Of a stretch of 64,000 nt of DNA, positions 24,654 through 33,532 are shown in pieces. A program made the translations under genes and the position numbers. Numbering within the stretch: the stretch's first letter is position 1; each line of letters begins with the position of its first letter. The notes beneath the pieces were generated by a model. It was not told the origin of the DNA and made no database searches. It worked only from the letters and a program-made list of their open reading frames with translations. This DNA comes from Hwanghaeella sp965227365 (GTDB taxonomy: Bacteria > Pseudomonadota > Alphaproteobacteria > UBA8366 > Aestuariispiraceae), in NCBI RefSeq assembly GCF_965227365.1, contig NZ_OZ245754.1, positions 1,798,001 to 1,862,000 of the forward strand, in the 5' to 3' direction.

Positions 24654-26302
24654 TGGCGAAGGGTCTCCTCTAGCGCCCGTTTGCAGGCCTGCCGATCGAT
24701 CTTGTCGGTTCCGGTCTTGGGCAGGCTGGTCATGTAGATCACTTGGCGGGCGTATTTGTAGGGCAGTAGTTTTTCCTGTGTATAGGCTTTCAGTTCCTTG
24801 CCCAGGCCGTCATCGCCCTCAATCCCGGGCATCGGCGCGACGGCGGCAGCCAAGGTCATGCGTCCATCCGCCATGGACAGACCCATTACCGCGCATTCCA
24901 TGACCTTGGGGTGCTCGTTCAGGCATAGCTCCACTTCAAGCGGATAGACCCATTGGCCGCTTACCTTGATCAGATCGTCGGCGCGGCCCTTGAAGAAGTA
25001 GAAGCCGTCTTCGTCCATCACGAACCGGTCGCCCGTCCAGATCCAGCCGTCACGCATGGTCTCGGCCGTTTTATCCGGGCGGTTCCAGTAACACGGTGCG
25101 TTCGAGTCGCCGCGGACCCAAAGAATGCCTTCTTCGCTGATGCCGACCAGGCGGCCGTCACGGTCCGTCAGTTTCATTTCGTAACCCGGCACGCGTTTGC
25201 CGGCCGATCCCGGTTTCTGAAGCTCCGGGCTGTTCGAAAGATAGATGTGCAGAACTTCGGTCGAACCGAGACCCTCGACGATCCGATGACCGAACCGTTG
25301 CTCCCAGGCGCCGAATACATCCTGCGACAGGATTTCAGCCGCGGAGATGCAGCGGCGAACCGAGGACAGGTCCGCACCGTTCGCTTCCGGCGCCTTGATC
25401 ATCGCGGTGTATACGGTGGGAAGGGCGAAGAACAGCGTCGGCCGATGGCGGGAAATCTGCTCGAAAATTTTGTCCGGCGTCGGCCGGCCCGCGAACAGCA
25501 TGGCGCTGGCCCCGGCGTGGAAGGGGAAGGTCACGCTGTTGCCGAACCCGTAGGCGAAGTAGATTTTTGGGACGGAGAAGCAGATGTCGTCCTGCTGGAT
25601 GCCCAGCACACGGTCCGCATAGGAAATTGCCGTATAGAGCATGTCGTGATGCAGATGGACGACCGCCTTGGGCCGTCCGGTGGAACCGGAAGAATACATC
25701 CAGAAGGCCATGTCGTCGCGGCCGGTATCGGCGGGCTCCAGGGTAGGGGACGCCCCCGCCACCGTTTCCGGTCCACGGATATCGACGCCGGGTATGGTTT
25801 CAGTCCCGGCACCATCGGTCAGGATGACGGTTTGCAGACGTGTGGCCGACCAATCCTCGGCAGTGAAGGCATCCAGAAATTCCATCTGGGTAATGCAGGC
25901 GCGTGCGCCGGAATTTTCCGCGAAGAAATGCAGCAGGTCGGACGGCGATTGGGTGTTCAGAAAGATCGGCACGAGACCCGCGCGGATCGCGCCAAAAGCA
26001 GCGGCGGGATAGGCAGGACCGTCGTTCAATACGATGAGGACGCGATCCCCCCGTTTCAGGTCCAGTGAAAGCAACGCGTTTCCATAACGGCAGGCCTCTT
26101 CGCACAGAGCCGCATAGGTCCTGTTGCCTTCGTCGCTATAGACCGCAATCTTTTCGGCCAGACCCTTGTCCAGGTTGTCAAACAGGATGGCGGAGGCGTT
26201 GTAACGGTTCGGCACCGTGAAACCGATTTCACGGGCGGCTTCGCCGTCACGCGGTACCAGATCCTTGATCTGAATGGAGTCTTGAGCGGCCATGTCGTTC
26301 AT
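24650..26302 (-). CDS. Benzoate-CoA ligase family aryl-CoA ligase
   Basis: A 550-residue ANL adenylate-forming enzyme. The phosphate loop is MYSSGSTGRPKAVVH, A5 is VEGLGSTEVLHIYLSN, A7 is WTGDRFVMDEDGF, and the catalytic Lys is in LPKTGTDKIDR near the C-terminus. The closest family by pattern (STEVLHIYLSN) is benzoate/4-hydroxybenzoate-CoA ligase. It would activate an aromatic acid with ATP and CoA; because the next gene is a CoA-ester hydroxylase-like monooxygenase and gentisate is the endpoint, salicylate or 3-hydroxybenzoate is most likely. Coupled on both sides by 4-base overlaps. Confidence 0.87.
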   Translation of the reverse strand: MNDMAAQDSIQIKDLVPRDGEAAREIGFTVPNRYNASAILFDNLDKGLAEKIAVYSDEGNRTYAALCEEACRYGNALLSLDLKRGDRVLIVLNDGPAYPAAAFGAIRAGLVPIFLNTQSPSDLLHFFAENSGARACITQMEFLDAFTAEDWSATRLQTVILTDGAGTETIPGVDIRGPETVAGASPTLEPADTGRDDMAFWMYSSGSTGRPKAVVHLHHDMLYTAISYADRVLGIQQDDICFSVPKIYFAYGFGNSVTFPFHAGASAMLFAGRPTPDKIFEQISRHRPTLFFALPTVYTAMIKAPEANGADLSSVRRCISAAEILSQDVFGAWEQRFGHRIVEGLGSTEVLHIYLSNSPELQKPGSAGKRVPGYEMKLTDRDGRLVGISEEGILWVRGDSNAPCYWNRPDKTAETMRDGWIWTGDRFVMDEDGFYFFKGRADDLIKVSGQWVYPLEVELCLNEHPKVMECAVMGLSMADGRMTLAAAVAPMPGIEGDDGLGKELKAYTQEKLLPYKYARQVIYMTSLPKTGTDKIDRQACKRALEETLRQ

Positions 26303-27441
26303 TGGGCGGCTTCTTTCTTGACAGCGTCATACTGTGCCATGAATTTCGGGGCGGCGGCGCGCAATTTGTCATCGTCCATGCGGCCGGCGCGTTTGATGTA
26401 ACCATGCGCGAAATCGAGCGGCGGCATCTCCATATGCGCGACGAACTGTTCGTACCATCCCGCACTTTGTTCCGCGGCGCGGACCAGTTTGGCGACGATC
26501 GGCTTGCGCTCATCCTGATAGGCCTGCAAAGCCTTCCGGAGGTCACCCGGGTTTTCACGGATCGACTTTGCAAGCGAGATCGCGTCCTCCATTGCCAGGC
26601 GCGTGCCGGACCCGATGGAAAAATGCGCCGTGTGCAACGCATCGCCGATCAGCACCGTGTTTCCATTGTACCAGCTTTCGTTCCAGACTTTCGGGAAGAC
26701 TCTCCAAATCGACTTGTTGGAAATCAAAGGATGGCCGTCCAATACGTCGGCAAAAACCGTTTCGCAGATTTTACGGCTTTCTTCGTCATCGGCCCGGTCC
26801 AACCCGGCATTGCGCCAGACGTCCTCTGTCGTTTCGACGATGAAGGTGCTCATATCCGGGGCGTAGCGATAGTGATGCGCGTTGAAAGGACCCCTGTCCG
26901 ACCGACGGAAGGTTTGCGTCAGGGTCGGGAATGTCTTGGTTGTGCCGTACCAGGCGAACCGGTTTGTCAGATGATCGACGCTGGCGGCGAAACCTTCCGG
27001 GTCACGGCCGCGGATGACTGAATTGACGCCATCCGCTGCAATCACCAGGTCCGCCTCGTTCAGACTTTCCTCGTAGGTATCGGGACGGCTACCGAATTTC
27101 AGGTCCACGCCAACGTCTTCGGCTCGGCGGGTCAGGATTTGGATGAGTTTAAGGCGAGCGATTGCAGCGAAACCGACCCCGTCGATCACGGTCTTGTCCC
27201 CGAGAAGGTCGATCGTGATGTCCTGCCAGGTTTCCAATTGGCCGGCGAAAGCGCGATATGTATCCGGATCGTCTGCTTCCAGGAAAGAGAGCGCCCGGTC
27301 GGAAAACACCACTCCGAAACCCCAGGTCACATCCCTTGGATTTTGTTCATAGACGGTCACCGATGCCGCGGGATTGTCCCGTTTCAACAATGTAGCTGAA
27401 TAAAGGCCGGCCGGTCCGCCGCCAAGGACGGTTATCCGCAT
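26299..27441 (-). CDS. FAD-dependent aryl-CoA monooxygenase (salicylyl-CoA 5-hydroxylase-like)
   Basis: A 380-residue class A flavoprotein hydroxylase: GGGPAGLYSATLLK (FAD, residues 7-20), VTWGFGVVFSDRALSFLE, VIAADGVNSVIRG (the DG motif) and LIGDALHTAHFSIGSGTRLAMEDA (GD motif). The WGFGVVFSD and AHFSIGSGTRLAMEDA segments are characteristic of the monooxygenase half of salicylyl-CoA 5-hydroxylase and 2-aminobenzoyl-CoA monooxygenase/reductase. In those the protein is twice as long, with a C-terminal Old Yellow Enzyme domain that is absent here. First gene of the operon, divergent from the IclR regulator. It would convert salicylyl-CoA or 3-hydroxybenzoyl-CoA to gentisyl-CoA. Confidence 0.82.
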   Translation of the reverse strand: MRITVLGGGPAGLYSATLLKRDNPAASVTVYEQNPRDVTWGFGVVFSDRALSFLEADDPDTYRAFAGQLETWQDITIDLLGDKTVIDGVGFAAIARLKLIQILTRRAEDVGVDLKFGSRPDTYEESLNEADLVIAADGVNSVIRGRDPEGFAASVDHLTNRFAWYGTTKTFPTLTQTFRRSDRGPFNAHHYRYAPDMSTFIVETTEDVWRNAGLDRADDEESRKICETVFADVLDGHPLISNKSIWRVFPKVWNESWYNGNTVLIGDALHTAHFSIGSGTRLAMEDAISLAKSIRENPGDLRKALQAYQDERKPIVAKLVRAAEQSAGWYEQFVAHMEMPPLDFAHGYIKRAGRMDDDKLRAAAPKFMAQYDAVKKEAAQ

Positions 27442-27656
27442 GATCGCTCCTTCCCAAATTTCGTTTTTCCGGCGACGTGCGTTTCGGGCATCAATGCCGC
27501 CGTTTTTCCGAAATATACAATAAATTCACTTTTGTTCAATTGTTGGGGGTGGCGAGGTGTTTTGCCTTGGATCGACGGAAGGATGCTTGAGCGTTCCGGG
27601 TTTGCCACATAACGATATTGGGACAGGGAACGGGGAAGAGTTACGGGGCGGAGGAA
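27442..27656. promoter_or_regulatory. Divergent promoter region between the gentisate operon and the IclR gene
   Basis: A 215-base divergent intergenic region with an AT-rich core at about 27508-27541 (GAAATATACAATAAATTCAC) in otherwise GC-rich sequence. It is the natural site for IclR-type control of both directions. I could not define a clean dyad, and the core is not convincingly the same as the 8886/20918 element. Confidence 0.45.
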
Positions 27657-28457
27657 ATGGTCAAAGGAACGGAGACGTCGGAGAAAATCGGTACCCGGCG
27701 GGGAATTCAATCCTTCGACATCGGCTTGTCGGTGTTGGAAGCGTTCGTGGCGGCAAATGGCCCACTGACCCTCACGCAGTTGGGGGAAACCCTGGGCATG
27801 CCGGCGAGCAAACTGCACCGCTATGTATCCAGCCTGGTTTCTGCGGGCTTTCTCGACCAGCCTCGGCGGTCGGGTGCATATGACCTCGGCCCGCGCGCGC
27901 TTGCGGTCGGACTTGCAGCCCTGAACCGGAACGATTTCGTCAACCGGGCGGCCGCGGCGATGGAAGATCTGGTGGCGCGGACCGGCGTGACCGGAACCAT
28001 GGCTGTCTGGGGAAACTACGGTCCGACCTTGGTGCGCTGGGAGCGCGGCACCGATGCGCTCACGACCGCGCTCGGTCTTGGCTCGGTCATGGATCTCTTT
28101 ACCTCGGCGACGGGACGAATCTTTGCGGCCTATCTGCCCGAAGGTTCCGTAAAGGCCTTTCTGGCGTCCGGCATCGGGGTCGCCAGCGGTGCCGTCGGCG
28201 CAAGCGAGGATTTCTCCTCGTTGGACGACATGCGAAGCGAGATCCGACGGCTGGGATATGCCTGCGCGGATGGACAATATATCCCGGGGCTCTTCGCCGC
28301 TTCCGCACCGGTTCTGAATTGGCAGGGCGATGTCGAGGTTGCGGTGACCCTGGTCGGACGCAGCAAGGCGGTTACCGACCCGGAGGGTGAAATCCTGCCG
28401 TTGCTTGTCGAGACGGCGAGGAATTTGTCGGTCCTTGATCCGGCGTCCAGCGATTAG
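27657..28457 (+). CDS. IclR-family transcriptional regulator
   Basis: About 266 residues from ATG 27657; a TTG at 27618 would add 13 residues. GGAGG lies unusually close (2 bases) to ATG 27657, so the start is not certain. The N-terminal winged helix spans about residues 15-75 (FDIGLSVLEAFVAANGPLTLTQLGETLGMPASKLHRYVSSL), and the IclR effector domain follows (RNDFVNRAAAAMEDLVARTGVTGTMAVW...). It is divergent from the aryl-CoA monooxygenase operon and probably senses a pathway aromatic or CoA ester. The direction of control (activation or repression) is not evident. Confidence 0.87.
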   Translation: MVKGTETSEKIGTRRGIQSFDIGLSVLEAFVAANGPLTLTQLGETLGMPASKLHRYVSSLVSAGFLDQPRRSGAYDLGPRALAVGLAALNRNDFVNRAAAAMEDLVARTGVTGTMAVWGNYGPTLVRWERGTDALTTALGLGSVMDLFTSATGRIFAAYLPEGSVKAFLASGIGVASGAVGASEDFSSLDDMRSEIRRLGYACADGQYIPGLFAASAPVLNWQGDVEVAVTLVGRSKAVTDPEGEILPLLVETARNLSVLDPASSD

Positions 28458-28559
28458 GGGGTGCCGAGCCGGAAAAGGCCTGACAGAATAGGTATAGGAG
28501 TACCGGCAGCTGTGGGGGCGGGCGCCGGTGCGTGTTGTATTGAATTTGGGGAAAGAAAC

Positions 28560-29135
28560 ATGGCCAACGCCCGCAAGGCAAATGAACCGTCCGACTATCT
28601 GCGGAACGGCGGAACTGAGATTGTCGACGAAAACCCGAACAGAACCTTGGCCGGTGTCGCTTCCGGCGGCGGCATGATCGACAATGACGGGGTCGTCCGC
28701 ATCAGCCTCGGCATCATGCCGAACCTCATCGGTTACAATCTTCGCTTGGCGCAGTTGCGTGTCTTCGATCATTTCCGGGAAACACTGAAGAACGATGGTG
28801 ATCCCGTCATTGCGACGATCACCCCAGGTTTGTTCCGCATCCTGGTCCTCGTGCGGGACAATCCAGGACTGAATCAGAGCCGGCTGGCGGCCGCCGTCGG
28901 CATAGATCGCTCTACGCTCGTCCCCATTCTCAACAAACTTGGCAAGCTCGGCCTTATCGAGCGTCGACCGGCCCGGAACGACGGTCGTGCGCATTCCGTG
29001 CATTTGACCTTCGAGGGCGCCAGCACGGTCGGTCGTATGGAGGACTTGGTCGATCAGCATGAGGAGGAAATCGCCCAAACGCTGACCAAGCGGGAAAGGA
29101 CGCAATTGATCGCCTTGCTCCGCAAGCTCGGGTAA
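28560..29135 (+). CDS. MarR-family transcriptional regulator
   Basis: 191 residues from ATG 28560. The winged helix-turn-helix is at about residues 85-165: LFRILVLVRDNPGLNQSRLAAAVGIDRSTLVPILNKLGKLGLIERRPARNDGRAHSVHLT. It is longer than usual (about 140-150) because of a disordered N-terminal extension of about 45 residues. MarR proteins in aromatic clusters often respond to CoA thioesters of hydroxylated aromatic acids. It follows the IclR gene by about 100 bases on the same strand and is the other local candidate for binding the 8886/20918 elements. Confidence 0.87.
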   Translation: MANARKANEPSDYLRNGGTEIVDENPNRTLAGVASGGGMIDNDGVVRISLGIMPNLIGYNLRLAQLRVFDHFRETLKNDGDPVIATITPGLFRILVLVRDNPGLNQSRLAAAVGIDRSTLVPILNKLGKLGLIERRPARNDGRAHSVHLTFEGASTVGRMEDLVDQHEEEIAQTLTKRERTQLIALLRKLG

Positions 29136-29200
29136 ATCTGACTTCCCTCCGATCGCATCGTCGCGGCCCCCCAGCCCAACAGTTTTCCGGATCAATTGTC

Positions 29201-30316
29201 CTAGAAGTGCAATTCCTGCACCTCGTCCTCTTCCGTTTCGAAGGATTTGCCCTGTCGTTTCTGGCGATACAGCAATGTCTTGTCCGACTGGGTCTCGACA
29301 GTCAGTTCACCGGTACGGACGAGATGCTCCAAATGGGCCACCGTTTCGCCTATCGCAAAGACGAAGTTGGCAGGTTCCTCGATTCTGGGAAACAGGATCT
29401 GTTTTGCCTGCAAGGTCGTCAGGGTACCCGTATCCCTAAGCCCATCGCGCAATTCCTGCAGCCGGTCACGATGGTGATCCAGCAATTCGTCGATACGCCG
29501 ATGAAGACTGCGGAAGGGTTGGCGATGGGACGGAAGCACCAACGCATCCTGGGGCAGGGAACGGCATTTGCTGATACTGTTCAGGAAATCCGGCAAGGGT
29601 GAAATGCCGCTGCGGTACCACCAGACCGAAACGATCGGGCTGATCTGCGGCAGGATTTGATCGCCGGAAATCAGGACGTTGAGTTGTTCGCAATACAGAA
29701 CGGCCTGGGCAGGCGTATGTCCGCCCACCGTAATCACCCGCCAACCTCGTCCTCCGATGGAGAGGATCTCACCTTCCTCCATCGGCAAAAACGATTCCGG
29801 CGGCCGTCCGACACCTTTGTCGTAAGCGTTGCCGCGCCCAAGGTGAAAGTCGCGGATTTCCCGCGGAACGCAGTGACGGGCAAGAAAACGGTCCTGGCTG
29901 GTGGCGAATTCCTCGGCCGGAACGCGCCAAAGCAATGTCCCCGTTGTCCATTCCTGGTCGGTCATGCGTACTGCCAGATCGTATGTCTCGGCCAACCATC
30001 CGGCGAGGCCGAAATGATCGGGATGGTAATGCGTGCAGATCAATTGCATCGGCCTGCGTGACGCGGCGGGCCCGTTGAAGATCTGCGTCCAGAGATCCTT
30101 GGTGAGATTGCTGGCCATGCCCGTATCGACAATCGTCCAGGTCGGCGATCTGTCGGCCGGGTCCTCGTCTTCTAGAAGCCAAAGATTGATGTGATCCAAT
30201 GCCATGGGCAGGGGCATGCGTATCCAGTGCACGCCCGGCGCGACTTCGACGACCTCGCCCCGACCTGGTGGCGGAATGTCCAGATAGTCCATCCCGTCTT
30301 GTCGCATATGCGTCAT
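29201..30316 (-). CDS. MBL-fold metallo-hydrolase, thioesterase candidate
   Basis: A 371-residue metallo-beta-lactamase-fold enzyme. Metal ligands are in THYHPDHFGLAG (HxHxDH), GGHTPAQAV, SGDQILPQ and SHRQPFRS; a C-terminal winged-helix segment (about 275-340) matches the BLACT_WH type. The start has AGGGGGAAACC directly upstream. It is the last gene of a four-gene operon with an aryl-CoA ligase, so hydrolysis of an aryl-CoA or ring-opened CoA thioester is a reasonable guess; lactone hydrolysis is an alternative. Confidence 0.8.
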   Translation of the reverse strand: MTHMRQDGMDYLDIPPPGRGEVVEVAPGVHWIRMPLPMALDHINLWLLEDEDPADRSPTWTIVDTGMASNLTKDLWTQIFNGPAASRRPMQLICTHYHPDHFGLAGWLAETYDLAVRMTDQEWTTGTLLWRVPAEEFATSQDRFLARHCVPREIRDFHLGRGNAYDKGVGRPPESFLPMEEGEILSIGGRGWRVITVGGHTPAQAVLYCEQLNVLISGDQILPQISPIVSVWWYRSGISPLPDFLNSISKCRSLPQDALVLPSHRQPFRSLHRRIDELLDHHRDRLQELRDGLRDTGTLTTLQAKQILFPRIEEPANFVFAIGETVAHLEHLVRTGELTVETQSDKTLLYRQKRQGKSFETEEDEVQELHF

Positions 30317-30325
30317 GGTTTCCCC

Positions 30326-31141
30326 CTACAGACGTCCGACGAAGTCGCTGACCGCGCGGAGCACCGTTTCCCGCTGGTCGCGGTGCGGTGAATGCCCGCA
30401 ATTCGGCAGCATCAAAGTGGTGCAGGGCCCGGAGACACTTCGTTCAATCGCCTGAACCTGCTCGTCGCTGCCATATTCGTCATCTTCACCCTGAATGACC
30501 AGGACCGGACAGTCTATGGCGGGCAAGCAGTCTTCAATGTTCCAGTCCCGGAATGCGGGATGAAGCCAAATGTCGTTCCAGCCGCGGAAGGTTCTGACCG
30601 GGTCCCGGTGATGGCGTGCCAGTTTCTCCGCCATGTCGGTTCGGTCGAACGATTCCCCGATCTTTGCGATGGAGGTCACTGATATTTGCTCGACGAAAAC
30701 ATGCGGCGCCAGCAGAACCAGACCCGACACTTCGCGTCCGGAAAGGCCGGCATGCAGAAGGGCGATCGAGGCTCCGTCGCTATGACCGACCAGGACAGGC
30801 TTTTCCATGCCCAGGGAATCCAGCAGGCCGGGCAGGGCGATCGTGCCCTCGTCATGCATGTACCCGGTATTGAATGGTTCTTCCAAGATATCCGACTGGC
30901 CGTAGCCGTATCGCGAATAGACCAATGTCCTGCGGTCCGCCGCGGCGGCGACGCCGGCGGGAAAATCACGCCACATCGAAACCGAACCCAGACCTTCATG
31001 CAGGAAGACAAGTGGCGCGGCGTTGGAAGCTGCTTCCTCGTTCAGCATCACGCATTCGAGCATGCGGCCGGCGGCGGGCTGGGTGAAGGCGCGACCGTTC
31101 CGCAGGACGGCCTCGCTTGTACGGGGAAGGGGCATGGACAC
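30326..31141 (-). CDS. Alpha/beta-fold hydrolase
   Basis: A 271-residue hydrolase with oxyanion segment LHEGLGSVSMWRDFP, nucleophile elbow VGHSDGASIALLHA (Ser), an Asp in IQGEDDEYGS and the catalytic His in NCGHSPHRDQ. YSRYGYGQSD is the conserved beta-5/6 region. It lies 9 bases after the aryl-CoA ligase and 9 before the MBL gene. Substrates could be aryl-CoA, ester or ring-cleavage product; having two hydrolases in one ligase operon is notable. Confidence 0.83.
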   Translation of the reverse strand: MSMPLPRTSEAVLRNGRAFTQPAAGRMLECVMLNEEAASNAAPLVFLHEGLGSVSMWRDFPAGVAAAADRRTLVYSRYGYGQSDILEEPFNTGYMHDEGTIALPGLLDSLGMEKPVLVGHSDGASIALLHAGLSGREVSGLVLLAPHVFVEQISVTSIAKIGESFDRTDMAEKLARHHRDPVRTFRGWNDIWLHPAFRDWNIEDCLPAIDCPVLVIQGEDDEYGSDEQVQAIERSVSGPCTTLMLPNCGHSPHRDQRETVLRAVSDFVGRL

Positions 31142-31150
31142 CGGACCTTC

Positions 31151-32701
31151 CTAAAGGCGCAACTTGTATCGCTGAATCTTGCCTGTTGCCGTCTTCGGCA
31201 GTTCTTCGACGAACTCAATCCAACGCGGGCGTTTGAAGGCGGCCAGTTCGGCCTTGGCGTGCTCGATCAGGGCCAGGGCCAGGTCATCGCTGGGTGAATG
31301 CCCCTGGTTCAAAACCACAAAAGCTTTCGGTTTGATCAGGTCGTCCTGGTCGGGTTGCCCGACGACGGCGACCTCCAGAACGCATTCATGGGTCAGGACG
31401 GCGGTTTCCACCTCGAAGGGCGACACGTAGATGCCGCCGACCTTCATCATGTCGTCGGTCCGGCCGGCATAGGTATAGTAGCCATCGGCATCCACGGTGT
31501 ATTTGTCGCCGGTCCGGGTCCAGGGGCCGCGGAATGTCTGTCGACTCTTTTCACGCTGGTTCCAGTACATGACTGCACTGGTGGGGCCGGACACTTCCAA
31601 GGTTCCCATCTCGCCGGGCGGGACGGGGTTGCCGTCTTCATCCACCAAACGCAGATCGTAGCCGGGAACCGGCTTGCCGGTCGTTCCCGGCTTGATATCG
31701 CCGGCACTGTTGGACAGGAAAATGTGGAGCATTTCGGTCGTGCCGATCCCGTCCAGGATATCGGTTCCCGTGGTCTCTTTCCAACGCCGCAGCAGTTCGG
31801 CCGGCAGAGCCTCGCCGGCGGAGGTGCAGAGCCGCAGCGCATGCTCGCCCCGTTTGGGCAATTGGCCGCTTGCCAGCAACATGCCGTAGAGCGTCGGGAC
31901 GCCATAGAATATCGTCGGTTTCCTGTCCCGCAGGATCGATACGACCGCCGCGGCGTCGGGCGGTCCCGCATACAGGATCGCAGTGGCCCCGACCGCCATC
32001 GGGAAAGTCAGCCCGTTACCGAGACCATAGGCGAAGAAAAGCTTGGCCGCCGAATAAACCACATCGTTTTCTTCTATGCCCAGGACCGGCTTGGCGTAGA
32101 GGTTCGCCGTTTCGATCAGATGGCTTTGCAAATGCACCGCACCCTTGGGCATGCCCGTGGTGCCGGAGGTATAGAGCCAGAAGCACATATCGTCGCGCCG
32201 TGTGCGCGCCGGTTCGAACGCGTCCGACGCCGCGTCTATCAGATCGGACAACGCCTTGTGGCCGAGGCTGTCGGCGCCGGAGACGATGACGTGGTCCAGG
32301 TCCGGATGCTTGTCGATATCGTCGGCAAACAGCGGGTAGAGCGGTTCGGATACGATCAGGGCGGCTGCGCGGCTATCGTCCAACATGAAACTGTAGTCTT
32401 TGGCCGTCAGCCGGGTGTTCACCGGGACAGGAACGATGCCGGCCTTGATGCAGCCCAGAAAGACGGCGACAAAATCGACCGTGTCCAACATGCACATCAG
32501 GACGCGCTGCTCGCGCCGGATACCCATGGCGGTCATCGCATTGGCGACCTTGTTGGAGAGCCGTTCCACGTCTCCATAGGTATGGGAGCCGTTGATATCG
32601 ATGAAGGCGGGTTTGTCAGCCCGGCCGGCGGCCAGATTGCGCGCGATGAGATCCACCGCGGCATTGTATTCGTCGTCAAACCGGATACCGGTTTCCGCCA
32701 T
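31151..32701 (-). CDS. Benzoate-CoA ligase family protein
   Basis: 516 residues from ATG 32701, chosen for the strong GGGAGGAT site upstream. ANL motifs: LYTSGTTGMPKGAVHLQ, DGIGTTEMLHIFLSN, WTRTGDKYTVDADGYY and catalytic Lys in LPKTATGKIQRYKLR. The GxGxTEMLHIFLSN motif is typical of benzoate/hydroxybenzoate-CoA ligases. It is the second aryl-CoA ligase in the window and faces a BoxR/BzdR-type regulator, so its substrate may be benzoate or a substituted benzoate. Relatedness to the ligase at 24650-26302 is clear, but they are not close copies. Confidence 0.87.
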   Translation of the reverse strand: MAETGIRFDDEYNAAVDLIARNLAAGRADKPAFIDINGSHTYGDVERLSNKVANAMTAMGIRREQRVLMCMLDTVDFVAVFLGCIKAGIVPVPVNTRLTAKDYSFMLDDSRAAALIVSEPLYPLFADDIDKHPDLDHVIVSGADSLGHKALSDLIDAASDAFEPARTRRDDMCFWLYTSGTTGMPKGAVHLQSHLIETANLYAKPVLGIEENDVVYSAAKLFFAYGLGNGLTFPMAVGATAILYAGPPDAAAVVSILRDRKPTIFYGVPTLYGMLLASGQLPKRGEHALRLCTSAGEALPAELLRRWKETTGTDILDGIGTTEMLHIFLSNSAGDIKPGTTGKPVPGYDLRLVDEDGNPVPPGEMGTLEVSGPTSAVMYWNQREKSRQTFRGPWTRTGDKYTVDADGYYTYAGRTDDMMKVGGIYVSPFEVETAVLTHECVLEVAVVGQPDQDDLIKPKAFVVLNQGHSPSDDLALALIEHAKAELAAFKRPRWIEFVEELPKTATGKIQRYKLRL

Positions 32702-32810
32702 AACATCCTCCCTAATGTATTCCTGTCGCGGGCCCGGTTGGGTCGGCATGGCCTGCCGTCCGGATTCTTATTTTTTGCGCAGTGCCCCCAAGGAAGGGGC
32801 GGGTCGCCGA

Positions 32811-33269
32811 TCAGGCGACGAGTTCTTCGTACCAGTCGGCGGCCCAATCCGATGCCTCGTCTTCCGGCAGGGAGCCGGACGAAGCGTCGTGAAGTCGAAC
32901 GTCGCCGACCCGTTTCGCGCCAAGTTCCTGGAACGTTTCGTCGAATTGCTTGCCGCCGAAGCAGAAGGTCTGGGCATAGGTCATATCGCCCAACGCGAAG
33001 ACGCCGTAGCGGACCGAAGAAAGGTCCGGTTTCGCTTCCTTCAAGGACTCCAGCAGTGCTTGGGCATTGTCGGGGACGTCGCCCTGACCATACGTGGATG
33101 TGCAGATGATCACCGTATCGGCGGCGGAGACCGCGTCGGCGCGTAGATCGTCCATCAACGAGATTTCCGCTTCGGCCCCCTTGTCCAGCAAGGTGTCGAG
33201 GATCTCGTCGGCGACAAGCTCCGCCGTGCCGGTCATGGTGCCGACCAGAATATGTATGTTTTCGCCCAT
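32811..33269 (-). CDS. Flavodoxin-domain protein (MioC-like)
   Basis: A 152-residue stand-alone flavodoxin. FMN-phosphate loop GTMTGTAELVADEI (residues 10-23), then CTSTYGQGDVPDNAQ and FALGDMTYAQTFCFGGKQFD around the isoalloxazine. It has no attached reductase domain. It is the first gene in the run preceding the benzoate-CoA ligase, divergent from the BoxR-like regulator. A role as electron carrier for an aromatic-ring oxygenase or reductase encoded elsewhere is plausible but unproven. Confidence 0.87.
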   Translation of the reverse strand: MGENIHILVGTMTGTAELVADEILDTLLDKGAEAEISLMDDLRADAVSAADTVIICTSTYGQGDVPDNAQALLESLKEAKPDLSSVRYGVFALGDMTYAQTFCFGGKQFDETFQELGAKRVGDVRLHDASSGSLPEDEASDWAADWYEELVA

Positions 33270-33367
33270 GCGTTTACCCTGATGCCAAGCGCCTCTTTAT
33301 GTCGGGTCCTGTTTGCGGACCCTTGGCCAGGGGCAACTTTGTGATGGATGCTCCCGGTGACCGGCAA

Positions 33368-33402
33368 TATAATGCCGACACTTGCGGCTGAAAAGCATTA
33401 TA
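33368..33402. promoter_or_regulatory. TATAATGC / GCATTATA dyad in the BoxR-like promoter region
   Basis: TATAATGC (33368-33375) and GCATTATA (33395-33402) are a perfect 8-base inverted repeat with a 19-base spacer; further TGCAT words occur at 33404 and 33434. The region is the 254-base divergent gap between the flavodoxin and regulator genes. BzdR/BoxR-type regulators are reported to bind TGCA-containing sites, so this is a likely operator. Confidence 0.5.
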
Positions 33403-33532
33403 CTGCATCTCGATCGCGGTGCGTATCATAATATGCATTTTGGCAAGGCTCCAAAGGCCGGTGTGAAAGCTTTGGAGACGGGACCGCAATGAGCCGCGCA
33501 AGAGAAATGATAACATTATCAGGTTGGCAACG

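Noticed and set aside
27432..29195. 587-codon minus-strand frame opposite the IclR and MarR genes
   Set aside because: It spans two well-supported regulators and their gap, has no recognisable domain, and reads as low-complexity Arg/Gly/His-rich shadow sequence.
24650..32701. The two aryl-CoA ligases as a recent gene duplication
   Set aside because: They share family motifs, but residues between motifs differ throughout and the neighbours are unrelated, so they are paralogues of older origin.
31298..33109. 603-codon plus-strand frame opposite the benzoate-CoA ligase and flavodoxin
   Set aside because: Crosses two real minus-strand genes and an intergenic gap; no domain signal.
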